The notes under the pieces are model-generated. The model was not told where the DNA came from. It saw nothing but the letters and a program-made list of their open reading frames with translations, and ran no database searches. DNA of 64,000 nucleotides, from the NCBI GenBank assembly GCA_022578605.1, contig MU394099.1:62391-126390 (forward strand), read 5' to 3'. The DNA comes from Camillea tinctor (lineage: Eukaryota; Ascomycota; Sordariomycetes; Xylariales; Xylariaceae). The position numbers and the translations under genes are program-made. Of the stretch, positions 50,958 to 61,360 are shown piece by piece; the stretch's first letter is position 1; every line of letters starts with the position of its first letter.

Positions 50958-51776
50958 ATGCCTCGCTACATTACTCCATCACCCTCCACATCGCGCTCAC
51001 GCTCACGCTCACGCTCCTGCTCCCAGCCCCAGCCCACCTTCAAACGCGGCCGTTCCATCGACGCATCCTACAAACGCAGTCGACGGAACCGCTCGCCCTC
51101 GTCCTCCGTCTCGCCCTCCACCACCACCCGCGAGGCCAAAGACAAGACCCTCGTCAAGTCCTCGCTCGCCTTCCTCGGCGCCATCGGAGCCGCCTCCATC
51201 ATCGCCAACAAGTACTGGCCGAAAGGCGCACTCTACGGCGAAAAGGAAGAGTGGGCATCCAGCAGCAGCAGCAGTTCCACTCCCTCCCCCGCCAAGAAGA
51301 AAGTCATGGCAGCCACAACCACCACCACCACCACCACTACCAAGCCCGTCCCGCGGAGGTCCATCCCCGACCCCCGCCGCAGCAGCGGCGACGCCGCGCG
51401 CCGGCAGAAGTACGAGTGGGACGACGGCACGACGTCGGAGTCGCGCCGGCTGTCCAACGTGGGGCGCGCGAGCTTCAGCGAGATGAGCGGCGACAACTAC
51501 CACGCCGTTTCCGGCCCCGGCAGCGGCAGGCGGGGCAGCCACCAGCGGCCGCGCGTGTACCAGGACGCGGCGGTGCGGGACGGCCACACGCGCCGGCGCT
51601 CGTCGATGATGGCGATGGACCCGACGCGGCGCAGCAGCGCGGACCTCAAGTACGTGGAGACGCAGGGGGCGGGCGCGCACGCGGTGCCGCGGCGGTACAT
51701 CGTGGATGCGAGCAGTGAGGAGGCGCCGGCGGGCAGGAGGAGCGAGGCGAGGAGGTACTCGGTTATCGAGCGATAA
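50958..51776 (+). CDS. RS-rich fungal hypothetical protein with short hydrophobic segment
   Basis: One exon encodes 272 residues. The N-terminus is MPRYITPSPSTSRSRSRSRS, an Arg-Ser repeat built from a CGCTCA DNA tandem at 50994-51016. Residues 67-85 (SSLAFLGAIGAASIIANKY) form a short hydrophobic helix followed by WPKGALYGEKEEW. That block is the best-conserved part, judged from memory of similar fungal proteins. The rest is disordered, with Thr and Ser runs, and strongly GC-rich (third positions mostly G or C) after about 51330. The hydrophobic helix could be a membrane anchor, perhaps mitochondrial or endoplasmic reticulum, but there is no signal peptide. No function is known. A TATA box lies at 50796 and the stop is TAA. 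Confidence 0.7.
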   Translation: MPRYITPSPSTSRSRSRSRSCSQPQPTFKRGRSIDASYKRSRRNRSPSSSVSPSTTTREAKDKTLVKSSLAFLGAIGAASIIANKYWPKGALYGEKEEWASSSSSSSTPSPAKKKVMAATTTTTTTTTKPVPRRSIPDPRRSSGDAARRQKYEWDDGTTSESRRLSNVGRASFSEMSGDNYHAVSGPGSGRRGSHQRPRVYQDAAVRDGHTRRRSSMMAMDPTRRSSADLKYVETQGAGAHAVPRRYIVDASSEEAPAGRRSEARRYSVIER

Positions 51777-52877
51777 AGGGGAAGGGGTTGGGTTGGGTTA
51801 CAAGCGTATGATTTGCGAGGAGGATAGGTATGTAAGATTGCTAGAATTATTATGGGGTGTTAGGTAAGGAAACCCCCCCTCCGCGTGTACGGTATATAAG
51901 ATTGGGATAGCATGGATGGAATGGGCTCAGGCAATATGGGAAAATGGTAAGGGAAGGGCATACGCATAGGCATAGGCAACATGGAAGAAAGGGGTTGGGG
52001 TTTAATGGTTTTTCTTTTTTTTGCTTTTTTGAGGGGGGATGCAATATCCTTTCCTTATCGATCATTGGGGGTACATCATTTATCACTTGACTTGGCCTTG
52101 GTTTTTTATATGGCCTTTATGAGTTTGGAACATATCTTTTAAAAAACTTACTTACACTACTTACTTAACATATTAAACTCAATACAGAACTTATTTATGA
52201 TATAAAGGCGGATGGGGTGGATTAGATGAAGAAAGGGGCGGGAGAAGGCGTTCTTTTTTGTTAGCTATTAACTAGGTATTCATCCGTTTTATATCAGAAG
52301 GGAGGTTTAATGGAAAGCAGAGTATAATTTAAATAAAATTTTATGTAAAGCTTTACAAACACTTCCTGTTGAGTTTCGGTATATAAATTTATCGTGCCTC
52401 AAAAATATGAAAGAGTTAGAAAATATCTAGGTTAAGTGCCTTTCACAGCACGCCCAAGATTCTTTTCATCCCTTACATCTATCTAGGTTATTTTAGTATA
52501 AGCTAGATATTCTTGGAGAAATTTGCTAGACTGGCTTTTATGAAGAGGTCTCTATACATAAATATACGCCCATATGCATACACACATATACAAAATCTCT
52601 TAACCCCCTGGTGTCCGCTCTCCCCCTCTCTTGCCTTATTTTGTCTCATTGTTCATGTTTTCCATATTGACGACCGCTTCGCTCATATATTATGGCAAAC
52701 ATGTCGACACTGACTAGGAGTCAGAGCCTCAGCCTACGGAAATGTTAGATGCATACATTGAAGAATAAAAGAGTCCTTCACCGCAGATCCCCACTTTGCT
52801 ATAGTGAGAGCATCACCAATCTTCATAAGCCAAATTATTCCTCACAATTACCCCTATACTATACCGAGTGAGTGGAG
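51777..52877. other. AT-rich spacer
   Basis: No gene is seen in this 1.1 kb. It is 3' flank of the RS-rich gene, then AT-rich sequence leading to the relic at 52878. Confidence 0.5.
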
Positions 52878-53143
52878 TTATCCTCTTCCTTCCCCTCCTT
52901 CTTCTCTCCTGTTCCTGTAGAGCACCCCTCGTGTCTTTTCCAGATCTTCCAGCTCCTTAACCGCATCGCCCACCTCTCCCCAACGTAGCAGCCCTGCTAG
53001 TGCTTGTCATCAGCCTCGCTCATGGTACCCCACGAACACACCCTAGAGCCGAAGTGCTTCTTCGCGATCTCCTGCATGCCCATGATGTAGAAGCTATCGT
53101 CGGGGCGGGTCATATTCCCGCTAACCATGGAACTGAAGCGGTA
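52878..53143 (-). pseudogene. Broken 3' fragment of an unidentified gene
   Basis: On the minus strand 53143-53000 reads as good coding sequence, including MTRPDDSFYIMGMQEIAKKH and CSWGTMSEADDK, then hits TAG at 52999-52997. The next frame carries on with coding-like sequence (LLRWGEVGDAVKELEDLEK, then GVLYRNRREE) to a TAA at 52880-52878. Codon use and composition are GC-rich against AT-rich flanks. An intron-acceptor-like CTATAG precedes 53143, but no upstream exon is found. The simplest reading is the C-terminal end of a decayed or truncated gene with one frameshift. A sequencing indel or a small unrecognised intron is possible. The family is not recognised. Confidence 0.4.
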
Positions 53144-53183
53144 CTATAGAAGTGGCTATATCTAGTGATGCTTACTACAAGGG

Positions 53184-53262
53184 AAAAGATCCAACCTGGA
53201 CGAAAACTTTAGGAGCCCATGGTCACAATTTGGCTTGGAGCAACCAACTGAGCTAAGAAATA
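53184..53262 (-). other. Possible second tRNA-like (Pol III) element
   Basis: On the minus strand TTAGCTCAGTTGG (53256-53244) matches an A box. GTCCAGGTTGGATC (to 53188) is a weak B box with two mismatches, followed by TTTT, a Pol III stop signal. No acceptor stem pairs, so it is not a tRNA. It lies directly upstream of the gene relic. Confidence 0.25.
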
Positions 53263-55691
53263 AAAACTTCAACAATGACCAAGTTGTCCAATTCTATAGT
53301 ATTATATATGTTACCCCTCAGTCCGCACCCCTCCTTAGCTAGACCGTGACACTCTGTCTCCCCCTATTGAGAATCATTGGGTATGTGTAACCTAGCAAAG
53401 AAAAGAAGGATAGGGGAGTCCATTTTTAGCTATTGTAGCTGCAACGCCAGTTGCCTTGTCAAGTAAGGTTTCTAGGTAGGGATACAGTTTACGATTCTCA
53501 TATATCAGGTGTCTCGTTTCCAAGTATGTGAATGAGCAATCTATACATCAAGAAGGCTCGAAATTATAGATTAATACGGTAATCGTTTCTAGTCAACAAT
53601 ATAATCCGACTCTCCTTTATGCTATACAATAGAAAAATAGGAAAATGTACTCTACCTGACCAGCTAAATCTCTACTAAGCTCATCTAGCCAGCTATCTGT
53701 GTCAAGGAGAAGGATACTGTGGGAAAGGCAATAAGATTCATTCTAGAATTTTGCGCAATATGACCAAGTGGCTGGAAATTTACATTGACAATTACTCAGA
53801 ACCATTAAGTACTGCTAGCGGTAGTATGCTAGACTATGAGGTGCATGATAGTACTTATCTCGTAAGAAAACTGGGAGAGCGTTTAATATATAAGTAACGG
53901 AATCTGAAGCAAATATAGTTATAGCTTCCGCGTAACAACTTCATCATTATTCAATTTCTTAGTCGAGGCGCTCATAAAATAGTATCTGGTTCATTTGAGG
54001 GGCTACTAAGGGCATTCGCGCCATCTGGTTATCTGTATTCTGCTTTTGGAAGCTGAAATTTCACCGAACCTATCAGAAAATACGCTTATATCGCACGTGT
54101 TACTAAATGAAGGGGGGCTCAGGAGCCTCTAGATCTTCATTGGTCCTATTCATCATGCATAATTCAATTCATTAAGGTGGAAGGTATTAATTACAATTTC
54201 TGAATAGCAGATGTAGTGGCCTGAAGAGTCCTGGGAAGTTAATACCTTTGAGCTCAACGAGGTTTGATGGTTCTTCACAATTTCCCGTTTATAATATCTC
54301 TACCACAATAACTTTTACAGAGGACTAGCCTCTCAAGAAGATTATATATATGCATTAAGTTCTAGCTTAAGAGCCGCCAAGTTCCAGGGCTTATCCATCA
54401 TTAGAGAGAGGGAAAGCTGACGCTTGGGACTTTAAATGATAAGAGCGCAAGCTGAATCTTTCCGGCTAAACTTACTCTATACAGTTTTTTTTTGCAACGG
54501 GAGTGTGAAGGGCGATATTGTTTGAGACATGGCATGGATTGGCGGGGCAAGCAGCGATGCGAAGCAAAGGTATATCACGCGGATAAGTGAACCTTTTGTG
54601 TTTGATCCTTTTCTGGACTTGTAGTGTAGTAGATGAGTGTAGATGAACAAACGACTAGTAAAGCCTTTCATTTCACGGGGCAACTCCAAATAACCTTCAG
54701 GGTATAATCCAGATTTGGATCAACAGGTAGAACATGGTCCATTCTCATGCGAAAACCCCTCATCGCAGTTGCAGACTACATGATATGCAAAATGTTGTTG
54801 GAGGGGCTATCTTTCATATGTTCTACTAAGTGTAACTGGATCGAGAAATAAATAGACGGTTTCTGAATCTAAGTAGACAGACAGACCGGTATTATAATTC
54901 ATCTGTCCCTTACAGCAACGGTTACTTCTATCGTGATACGTTGTGATTTGGTAAAGAGCTCGTGTAATATAAGAATTGGTCTGCGCATTACCCGTTAACC
55001 CGCGTAATTTTATGCAGTAGTTACCTATCCACAATTCTTTTTTTCTTTTTGAGACTATCCATAATGGCACCATCTAGTGTATCTGGATCATGATCTGTTC
55101 TCTGAAGTGCTCTGAACTGCTAATACGAACATGGTATTACCATCTTAAATCCAATTAATACCGTCAAGCCAATCATCTATAACGGAGTCCTTCGGGCTGT
55201 CTGCATAGGCCGAAGAGCAATAAATATTATATAGCCACAACTCAGCTCGAGGGCTGACGATGACGCCGTTGATGTGGCCAGCGGTCAGGGGGTCGACGTG
55301 TTAGTAGCGATTTAGCGCCAAGCGAGATTGACGAGTCCAGGAACTGGGCAGAGGGTGGGGAAACAAGCTTTCGATGAGCCTGTCCGATGGATGCTTGGCG
55401 TCAACAATGACGGCACGATCCTTTTTTTCTTCTTTGTTGTTGTTGTGGGAACACGACCAGCCGTTTTGTGCTTGTCTTTACGGGCCTATTAGGTGATGGA
55501 TATGACTAGGGGGAACCATTCCTCTCCGAGTCCGCATTACATACAAAAAGCGAAAATGGACCTTACTTTGTCTGAAATCTCCTCTCTCTTATTGTTGTTG
55601 TTGGTTGTGATCGTCGATACATAGCACGGGGTAGCCAAGAGCCAAGAGCCAAGATCAGATCGCATCACCACTAAACCACAACTAAGTATAA
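53263..55691. other. AT-rich spacer
   Basis: No gene is supported in these 2.4 kb. The last 450 bases, richer in GC and with TTGTTG repeats near 55434-55443 and 55592-55604, should be the promoter of the phosphatase gene. Confidence 0.5.
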
Positions 55692-57164
55692 GTGACGATG
55701 ACTTCTACAATAGGAAGGCAGCCATCTAGATGGCTCAAATCGACAATCCCACTTCTATTGGCTTCATCACGCCTCTGCTCAGCTGGAGCACTCTATTCCA
55801 CATACACATTTGATCCATTAGAGCATTTAGGAGGCGTGGCGCCCTACTTCGAACCTCAAGATCCCCCATCGTCACCTGCATCGCCTCAGGGCTGCACGCC
55901 GGTGAGGGCGGCGTATCTCTCCCGTCATGCAGCCATCTATGCAAACGACTATGACTTTGAAGAGTATATTGAGCCTTTTACTTCGAAGGTAGCGAATCTC
56001 ACAAGCATTGATTGGACTAAGATCCCGGCACTGAACTTTCTTGCCGGCTGGTCGCCTCCGTTCACCGCAGCTGAACAGGAGTTGCTCACCCGGGTCGGTA
56101 AGGTCGAGGCATCGCAACTCGGAACCGTGCTGTCCTTCCGCTATCCCAACCTACGACTCCCGACGCACGTGTGGACATCTTCCGCCGAGCGTACCTTTAA
56201 GTCTGCGCAGTCCTTTGTACGTGGTCTAGAGACCGACGACAACGGAATCAATGTCATCAGCATCTATGAGAGCAAAGAAGCTGGAGCCGATACTCTGACC
56301 CCGTATAAGAGCTGCCCCGCATATTCGTCGTCTGCTGGGAGCGACCAGTCGGGCGTGTTCCTCGAGAGGTTCACCAAGCCCATCATAGCAAGGCTAAACG
56401 CGGCCGCCCCCGAGTTTAACTTCACCGCCAATGACATATACGGCATGATGGAGCTTTGCGGCTACGAGTCAGTCATCCGTGGAAGTTCACCATTCTGCGA
56501 CCTGGACCTATTTACCCCCGACGACTGGCTAGGCTGGGAGTACACGGCCGACATCCAATACCACTACAATGTCGGGTACGGCAACCGGGCCTCCGGCCCC
56601 GTCGGCCTGCCTTGGTTCAACGCCTCAGCCAACCTTCTTCTCGACAATGCCCCAACGGACTTAGACCTGTACGTCAGCTTCACGCACCGTGAGCTGCCAC
56701 CTATGGTATTCGTAGCTATGGGCCTATTCAACAACTCAGACTTCGGCGGCAGCGCGTCCGCCATCAACGACACCATGCCGCTGGACCGGATCAACTACCG
56801 GCGCGCGTGGAAGAGCTCGCACATCCTGCCCTTCCTAGGCAACCTCGCGATCGAACGGCTCAACTGCAGCGGCAGCCCCGGCTTCGCCGACGGTGACTAT
56901 TACCGCGTGCTCGCCAACAGCGCACCGCAGCCACTGCCCCTGTGCGCCGACGGGCCGGGCACGAGCTGCTCGCGCGCTGGGTTCGAGGCCTACGTGCGCG
57001 AGCGGTCGGACCTGTTTGCCGGGTACTCGGAGAAGTGCGGCGTGGACTACGACAACACCACCGATACGCTGACGATCTACACGGATCCGGGGGTGGGCAA
57101 CGGCACGGCGGTTGGGAAGAGGGAGGTGGCTCAGTTCACTGAGAATGATTTTGCTATGAATTAA
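55692..57164 (+). CDS. Histidine acid phosphatase/phytase-family secreted protein, divergent motif
   Basis: One exon encodes 490 residues. A basic N-terminus is followed by a hydrophobic stretch (TIPLLLASSRLCSAG), which fits a signal peptide or signal anchor ending near residue 31. The branch-2 histidine phosphatase fold is recognised from AYLSRHAAIYANDYDFEEY (R78-H79), the RYPNLRLPTHVWTSSAERT block (R-x-x-S-A), and FTHRELPPM (H332), which sits where HD or HAE normally lies. The usual RHGxRxP is RHAAIYA here, so the second arginine and the proline are missing. Cysteines at 68, 208, 256 and 269 and several NxS/T sites suit a secreted glycoprotein. The family releases phosphate from esters such as phytate. 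This variant may still be active, since some fungal relatives share RHA-type motifs, but substrate preference cannot be stated. Confidence 0.8.
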   Translation: MTMTSTIGRQPSRWLKSTIPLLLASSRLCSAGALYSTYTFDPLEHLGGVAPYFEPQDPPSSPASPQGCTPVRAAYLSRHAAIYANDYDFEEYIEPFTSKVANLTSIDWTKIPALNFLAGWSPPFTAAEQELLTRVGKVEASQLGTVLSFRYPNLRLPTHVWTSSAERTFKSAQSFVRGLETDDNGINVISIYESKEAGADTLTPYKSCPAYSSSAGSDQSGVFLERFTKPIIARLNAAAPEFNFTANDIYGMMELCGYESVIRGSSPFCDLDLFTPDDWLGWEYTADIQYHYNVGYGNRASGPVGLPWFNASANLLLDNAPTDLDLYVSFTHRELPPMVFVAMGLFNNSDFGGSASAINDTMPLDRINYRRAWKSSHILPFLGNLAIERLNCSGSPGFADGDYYRVLANSAPQPLPLCADGPGTSCSRAGFEAYVRERSDLFAGYSEKCGVDYDNTTDTLTIYTDPGVGNGTAVGKREVAQFTENDFAMN

Positions 57165-58069
57165 AAGGGGGAGCGACAGTGAGGTTAATCAAATCTACCT
57201 ATTTTACATTCAACTGTGTACATATAATTTATAACCTACCCCTTTTTTGATTCTTGGGCTTGAAGATAGAATTTTGCATCTTTTCATGCTCAGATACGTA
57301 GTTTACGATCTAATGAATGAATTCACGCATCCAACGCTTTTTGCGCTAGGTTTCTCACTTACACACGAGTTTTGCCAATAGCGAACTCGCTACGACTTAG
57401 AGCTCCAACTCGTTCAACCAAAGAGATAGAGTCGTTTCGAGTTACATGTGTAATCGCACGTAATACCCTTTGCTCTACTTAGACTCGGTCAAACGTGTGG
57501 CACTTCGGCATATGGCCAGCTTTAACATTCGGATTTACATATTTTAGGTACTTAACGTACCGCTTGTTTACCCGCAATGCATGCGTTTCTTTTCCATTTG
57601 CTTTGGGGATTAGAGTCCCCCCTTTTATTACTTTTTATTTTAGGAACTCACCCGTTTCTTTGGAACTCGTTACATACTCAATGCTATATGAGGCTATTCC
57701 CAACACAATTAATGACTTATAAGTTGACATTTGAGGTGTGCTAATCAACTAGACCTATTCTGGGGTAGCTCTGTATGTCTTATCCTCCCTTTTCCTCTTA
57801 TGACGCTCGAAAGGACAAGGGGGAGCGGGGGGAGCAAAGGATTTCCCCCGCCTTAGCTCGACTAATGAAGCTTCATTACTCTCTTCCTTTGACTGTGCCG
57901 CAACTTCAACCCCAAGATTTCCATGTGCATGGAGAGACTAGAATCTTGGCTGGCTGTTTCCATCTGTTAGTACGGACCAGGCTTCTCACTAGGATAGGCA
58001 ACTATGAGGCAAACATCTAATTCCAGACTGCGTCTGCCTGATGTAACCTGATAGTGTAGGGTGGTTATC
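57165..58069. other. Spacer between phosphatase and sirtuin genes
   Basis: No gene is seen in these 905 bases. They hold the phosphatase 3' flank and the presumed sirtuin promoter; the frame at 57775-58020 (+) has no recognised content. Confidence 0.5.
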
Positions 58070-59222
58070 ATGAACTATTTTGTATGCCATTTATGTCCTC
58101 TTCGTCTTACCCTCTCAACATCGCGATCTCCATTGTTCCAAAGAGGATCCCGGTATTTCGCCAGCATTCATACCAAAACGACCCCATTGACCTGGTTGAA
58201 TCAGGGTATATCCACTACCAGCGCAATGGCACCTAGGAATTCTATCGCCGAGTTCCAAGAGCTCGTACGCTCGAGCAATCGCATGATGGCACTCTGTGGT
58301 GCTGGTCTGTCCGCAGCCTCAGGCTTGCCCACCTTTCGGGGAGCTGGTGGACTTTGGCGCAACCATGAGCCGACCGATCTCGCAACTCCTGAAGCGTTCG
58401 CAGCCGATCCGAGTCTCGTCTGGCTTTTCTACGCCTGGCGTCGCCACATGGCCCTCAAGGCCAAGCCAAATCGGGGACATTTCGCACTTGCGGAGCTAGC
58501 GAAGCGAAAGGAAAACTTCATATGCTTGACGCAAAATGTAGATGGTGAGCTTGCCACATCATTTTTCATGATGAACATTTTTTAGATCGGCAAGGACAGA
58601 ATAAGAAGTGATAATACTAATGCGCCGTTATTGAATGGGATTAGGTCTTTCCCCTCGCGCCGGCCACCCGGAGTCCAAGCTCTACCTCCTACACGGAAGC
58701 ATCCTCGACAACAAGTGCTTCAACCAATGCGGCTACATCGATCGCAACAACCTCAGCGATCCCATCTGCCCGGCCCTCGCCCCCGCCGCCGAAGACTACC
58801 CGCCAGACCAGACGCTCCCCCTACTCGACCCGAACATCCCCGCCCCGCAGATCCAGGTCGAGGATCTGCCCCACTGCCCCCGGTGCAAGACGGGCTTACT
58901 GCGCCCCGGCGTCGTCTGGTTCAACGAACCCCTCGACGAGAACATGATCATGCAGGTGGAGAACTGGATCTGGCAGGGCCCCGTCGACCTTATGATCGTT
59001 GTTGGCACTGCCGCTGCGGTCTACCCCGCGGCGGCATACACGCGCAAGGCACAGCGCAGGGGCGCCATTGTTGCGGTCATCAACCCCGATCCAGACTCTG
59101 CTAGTGGCCTAGGACCGAAGGATTTCTTCTTCCAGGGCGATGCGGCGGAGATCCTGCCCCTGCTGTTTGAGCCTGTGATTGGGAAGATGGATGAGAGTGG
59201 GAAGATCTGCGTGGAACCGTAG
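58070..59222 (+). CDS. Sirtuin, SIRT5-like lysine deacylase
   Basis: Exons 58070-58544 and 58645-59222 encode 350 residues; the 100-base intron falls inside the TQNVDGL motif. NAD-binding GAGLSAASGLPTFRG is at 77-91, TQNVDGL at 154-160, and the catalytic His at 175 (LLHGS). Zinc cysteines are at 183, 187, 236 and 239, and VVGTAAAVYPAA closes the Rossmann site. Y121 and R124 (FYAWRR) match the Y-x-x-R pair that makes SIRT5-class enzymes bind succinyl, malonyl and glutaryl groups, so desuccinylase activity is likely. Residues 1-52 are Arg/Ser-rich without acidic residues, as in a mitochondrial presequence. A second Met at 53 (base 58226) would give a 298-residue cytosolic or nuclear form. The gene converges on the adhesin gene. 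Confidence 0.92.
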
Positions 59223-59875
59223 TATACTGGGGGGCGCTGGCAGGGAGCGCTGGCAGGGAGCGCTGATAGAGTAAGTTAAGAGTTTGGTGACGTGTCTGGG
59301 AACTTCTAAGATGGCTCGCTTGAGCACTCCTAAAATCTGGGGAGATGGTCGTAGTCAAATAAGATGGATGAAAAGGGATTGAAATAGGGGTTGACATAAG
59401 GGTTGCTTGTTTTCAGAGCATCAGTCCAATAAACAGTAAACATATCATAGTGAATAAACTGAACTTTGAGCTTACAGGAACATAGGTGTCATCTATTACC
59501 AAGAGATATATTGAAATATAGTCGGTTACAATCAAATTGTAGGATCTATACGTCTAACGGTTGATCATAAAATGGATAGATACAAAGAGGTAAGTTACCT
59601 AGTAATTATTATATTTCGATACAGAGTAAAGCTACTCGAAGTATATTAGTCAATTAGAAATATATGAAGCCGTTAGAGAAAAGCCATCGTAGCTCTCGCC
59701 TTAGGCTATTGATCGAATAGTACGTCTGTCAAACATCCCCAATTATCTCATCTCGTCTAAGCAAATCAAACATATACGCATGCACACTAAAGACCGCCTC
59801 CCTTTCATCACCCTCCCCTACCCCCTATTACCCTTTCTAGGTCCACTACCATGACCGCTCAATGGTACCTATCAA
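59223..59875. other. Spacer between convergent genes
   Basis: The spacer starts with a 13-bp tandem, GCGCTGGCAGGGA, at 59234-59246 and 59247-59259, plus six more bases, just past the sirtuin stop. The rest is AT-rich 3' flank without a gene. Confidence 0.6.
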
Positions 59876-61360
59876 TCATGGGAAAATCTCATCCCCATCC
59901 CCACAAGCCGGCACAAAGAACCCCGTCGTGTCCGACGTCGCCGAGCCATCCGGCCTCGTGATGCTAAACCAGCTATTCGAGGGGCCCCCGCCGTTCGCCC
60001 ACAAGTACGTCAGCGGGATCGCATCCCCCGCGTTGAGCGTGACCTGCGTGCTCCACACCGTCTCGGGGCCCGACAGATTCGGCCCCGTGCCGCGGAACGC
60101 CGTGTTACCGTCGTCCCACTCCGCGTACGCCACCTCGTCGTCTCCATCGTCGCTCACCCACGCGTACCCCCAGTTGTCGATCTGCCGCGACGACGTCCCG
60201 AGCACGTACGTGCCCGTCGCCGGCGCGAGGAAGAAGCCCTGCAGCAGCACCCCCGCCGAGGTGCCGTCGAAGGGAGCGCCCGGACGGTCCGCGAGCGTCA
60301 CGCTTATGTCGGAGCTGGGCCACGCCGGAGACGAGAAGGACAGGTTCTCGAGGATGCCGCGGAAGTCGGGCGTGGCCGTCTTGAAGTACGAGGAGTTGAA
60401 GGCCGGCGCGCTGGGGTTGTCCCCTGAGAAGGGGTGCGTGTACTTGCGGTAGCGCGCGCCGCTGGCGACGAGCACGGTGGGAGACGCCGTGAAGGTCGAG
60501 GTCACGGTCGTGGTGGAGGTAACGCCCGTGGAGATGGTGTTGGTCACGGTGGTGCTGGCGGATACGGTGCTATTTAGGGGGAAAGGGTGGTTAGGAAAGC
60601 TACTTGGTGAGAAGATAGGGCATGTGAGACGTAGACTCACTTGGTGATAGTCGGGATCACAGTCTGGGTGACTGTTCCTGCTGGAAGCGTCACAGTTACT
60701 GTTGCATCACAGTCCGAGAGGTCCAAGCAAGAACACGCCTTTGAGATGTACGGCGCTTTCCAGTCAGAAGGAATACAGGTTGGCTTGGACTCGCCTCTCT
60801 GCTGAATAGCAGCAGTCAATGTCGCTGCGGATACCGCTGGTGCAGTATAAGCGCTGCTTAAGCATGTCAACGACACCGGCTCTGTAACAGTAGTTGTTAC
60901 TGTTTCCGTCTATTCAATATGTTAGACTAGGTTATTGTTATATGGGAAGAGTCATTTTGGCTCACTTCATAGATTATACCGGTCACGGTGATGTCAGCTG
61001 TGGCCGTCTGAGTTACTGTAGCAATCACGGTCTCGGGCAGGCCAGTTGTCGTTACGGTTGCAGAAATGCCAGTTGGTGAGACGGTAACAGTAGTCGTGCT
61101 AGGTGTATATCAGCTACAGTGCCAAAGCTTGGATATCACTATGGGGTTTAGCAGAATAGTACTCACGACGACGCTGGCGGTAGCGAGAGGTAGCTCGAGC
61201 AAAATGCCGTGGCCTTAGCATCCTTTTGGAGAGCTCCAATGACGGCCAAGTTGATTTCGCAGAACAGAGGATCTAGGATGCCACCTATGTCCCCTCGGCC
61301 GCTTACTGGGCTCCCTTGGGTAAAGGGCAGGATGAATACGAGAGGAGCGTAGGTCTTCAT
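59876..61360 (-). CDS. Secreted GLEYA/PA14-type adhesin
   Basis: Four exons, 61360-61167, 61098-60966, 60909-60641 and 60569-59876, encode 429 residues. The start MKTYAPLVFILPF is chosen because it begins a signal peptide; a Met 11 codons upstream is less apt. After a Cys-bearing N-terminal part come Thr/Val-rich repeats (TTTVTVSPTGISATVTTTG, ATVTQTATADITVTG, TVTVTLPAGTVTQTV). Exon ends repeatedly fall within these repeats. The C-terminal domain (about 250-429) has the GLEYA/PA14 beta-sandwich look: DNWGYAWVSDDGDDEVAY, PLTYLWANGGGPSNSW, ending FVPACGDGDEIFP. No GPI signal is visible. Such proteins sit in the cell wall or matrix and bind sugars or surfaces; ligand and role are unknown. A chitin-binding or PA14 lectin-like protein is the alternative. 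Confidence 0.75.

Noticed and set aside
51009..51680. 223-codon minus-strand frame
   Set aside because: Antisense to the RS-rich gene, whose conserved block and TATA box support the plus strand.
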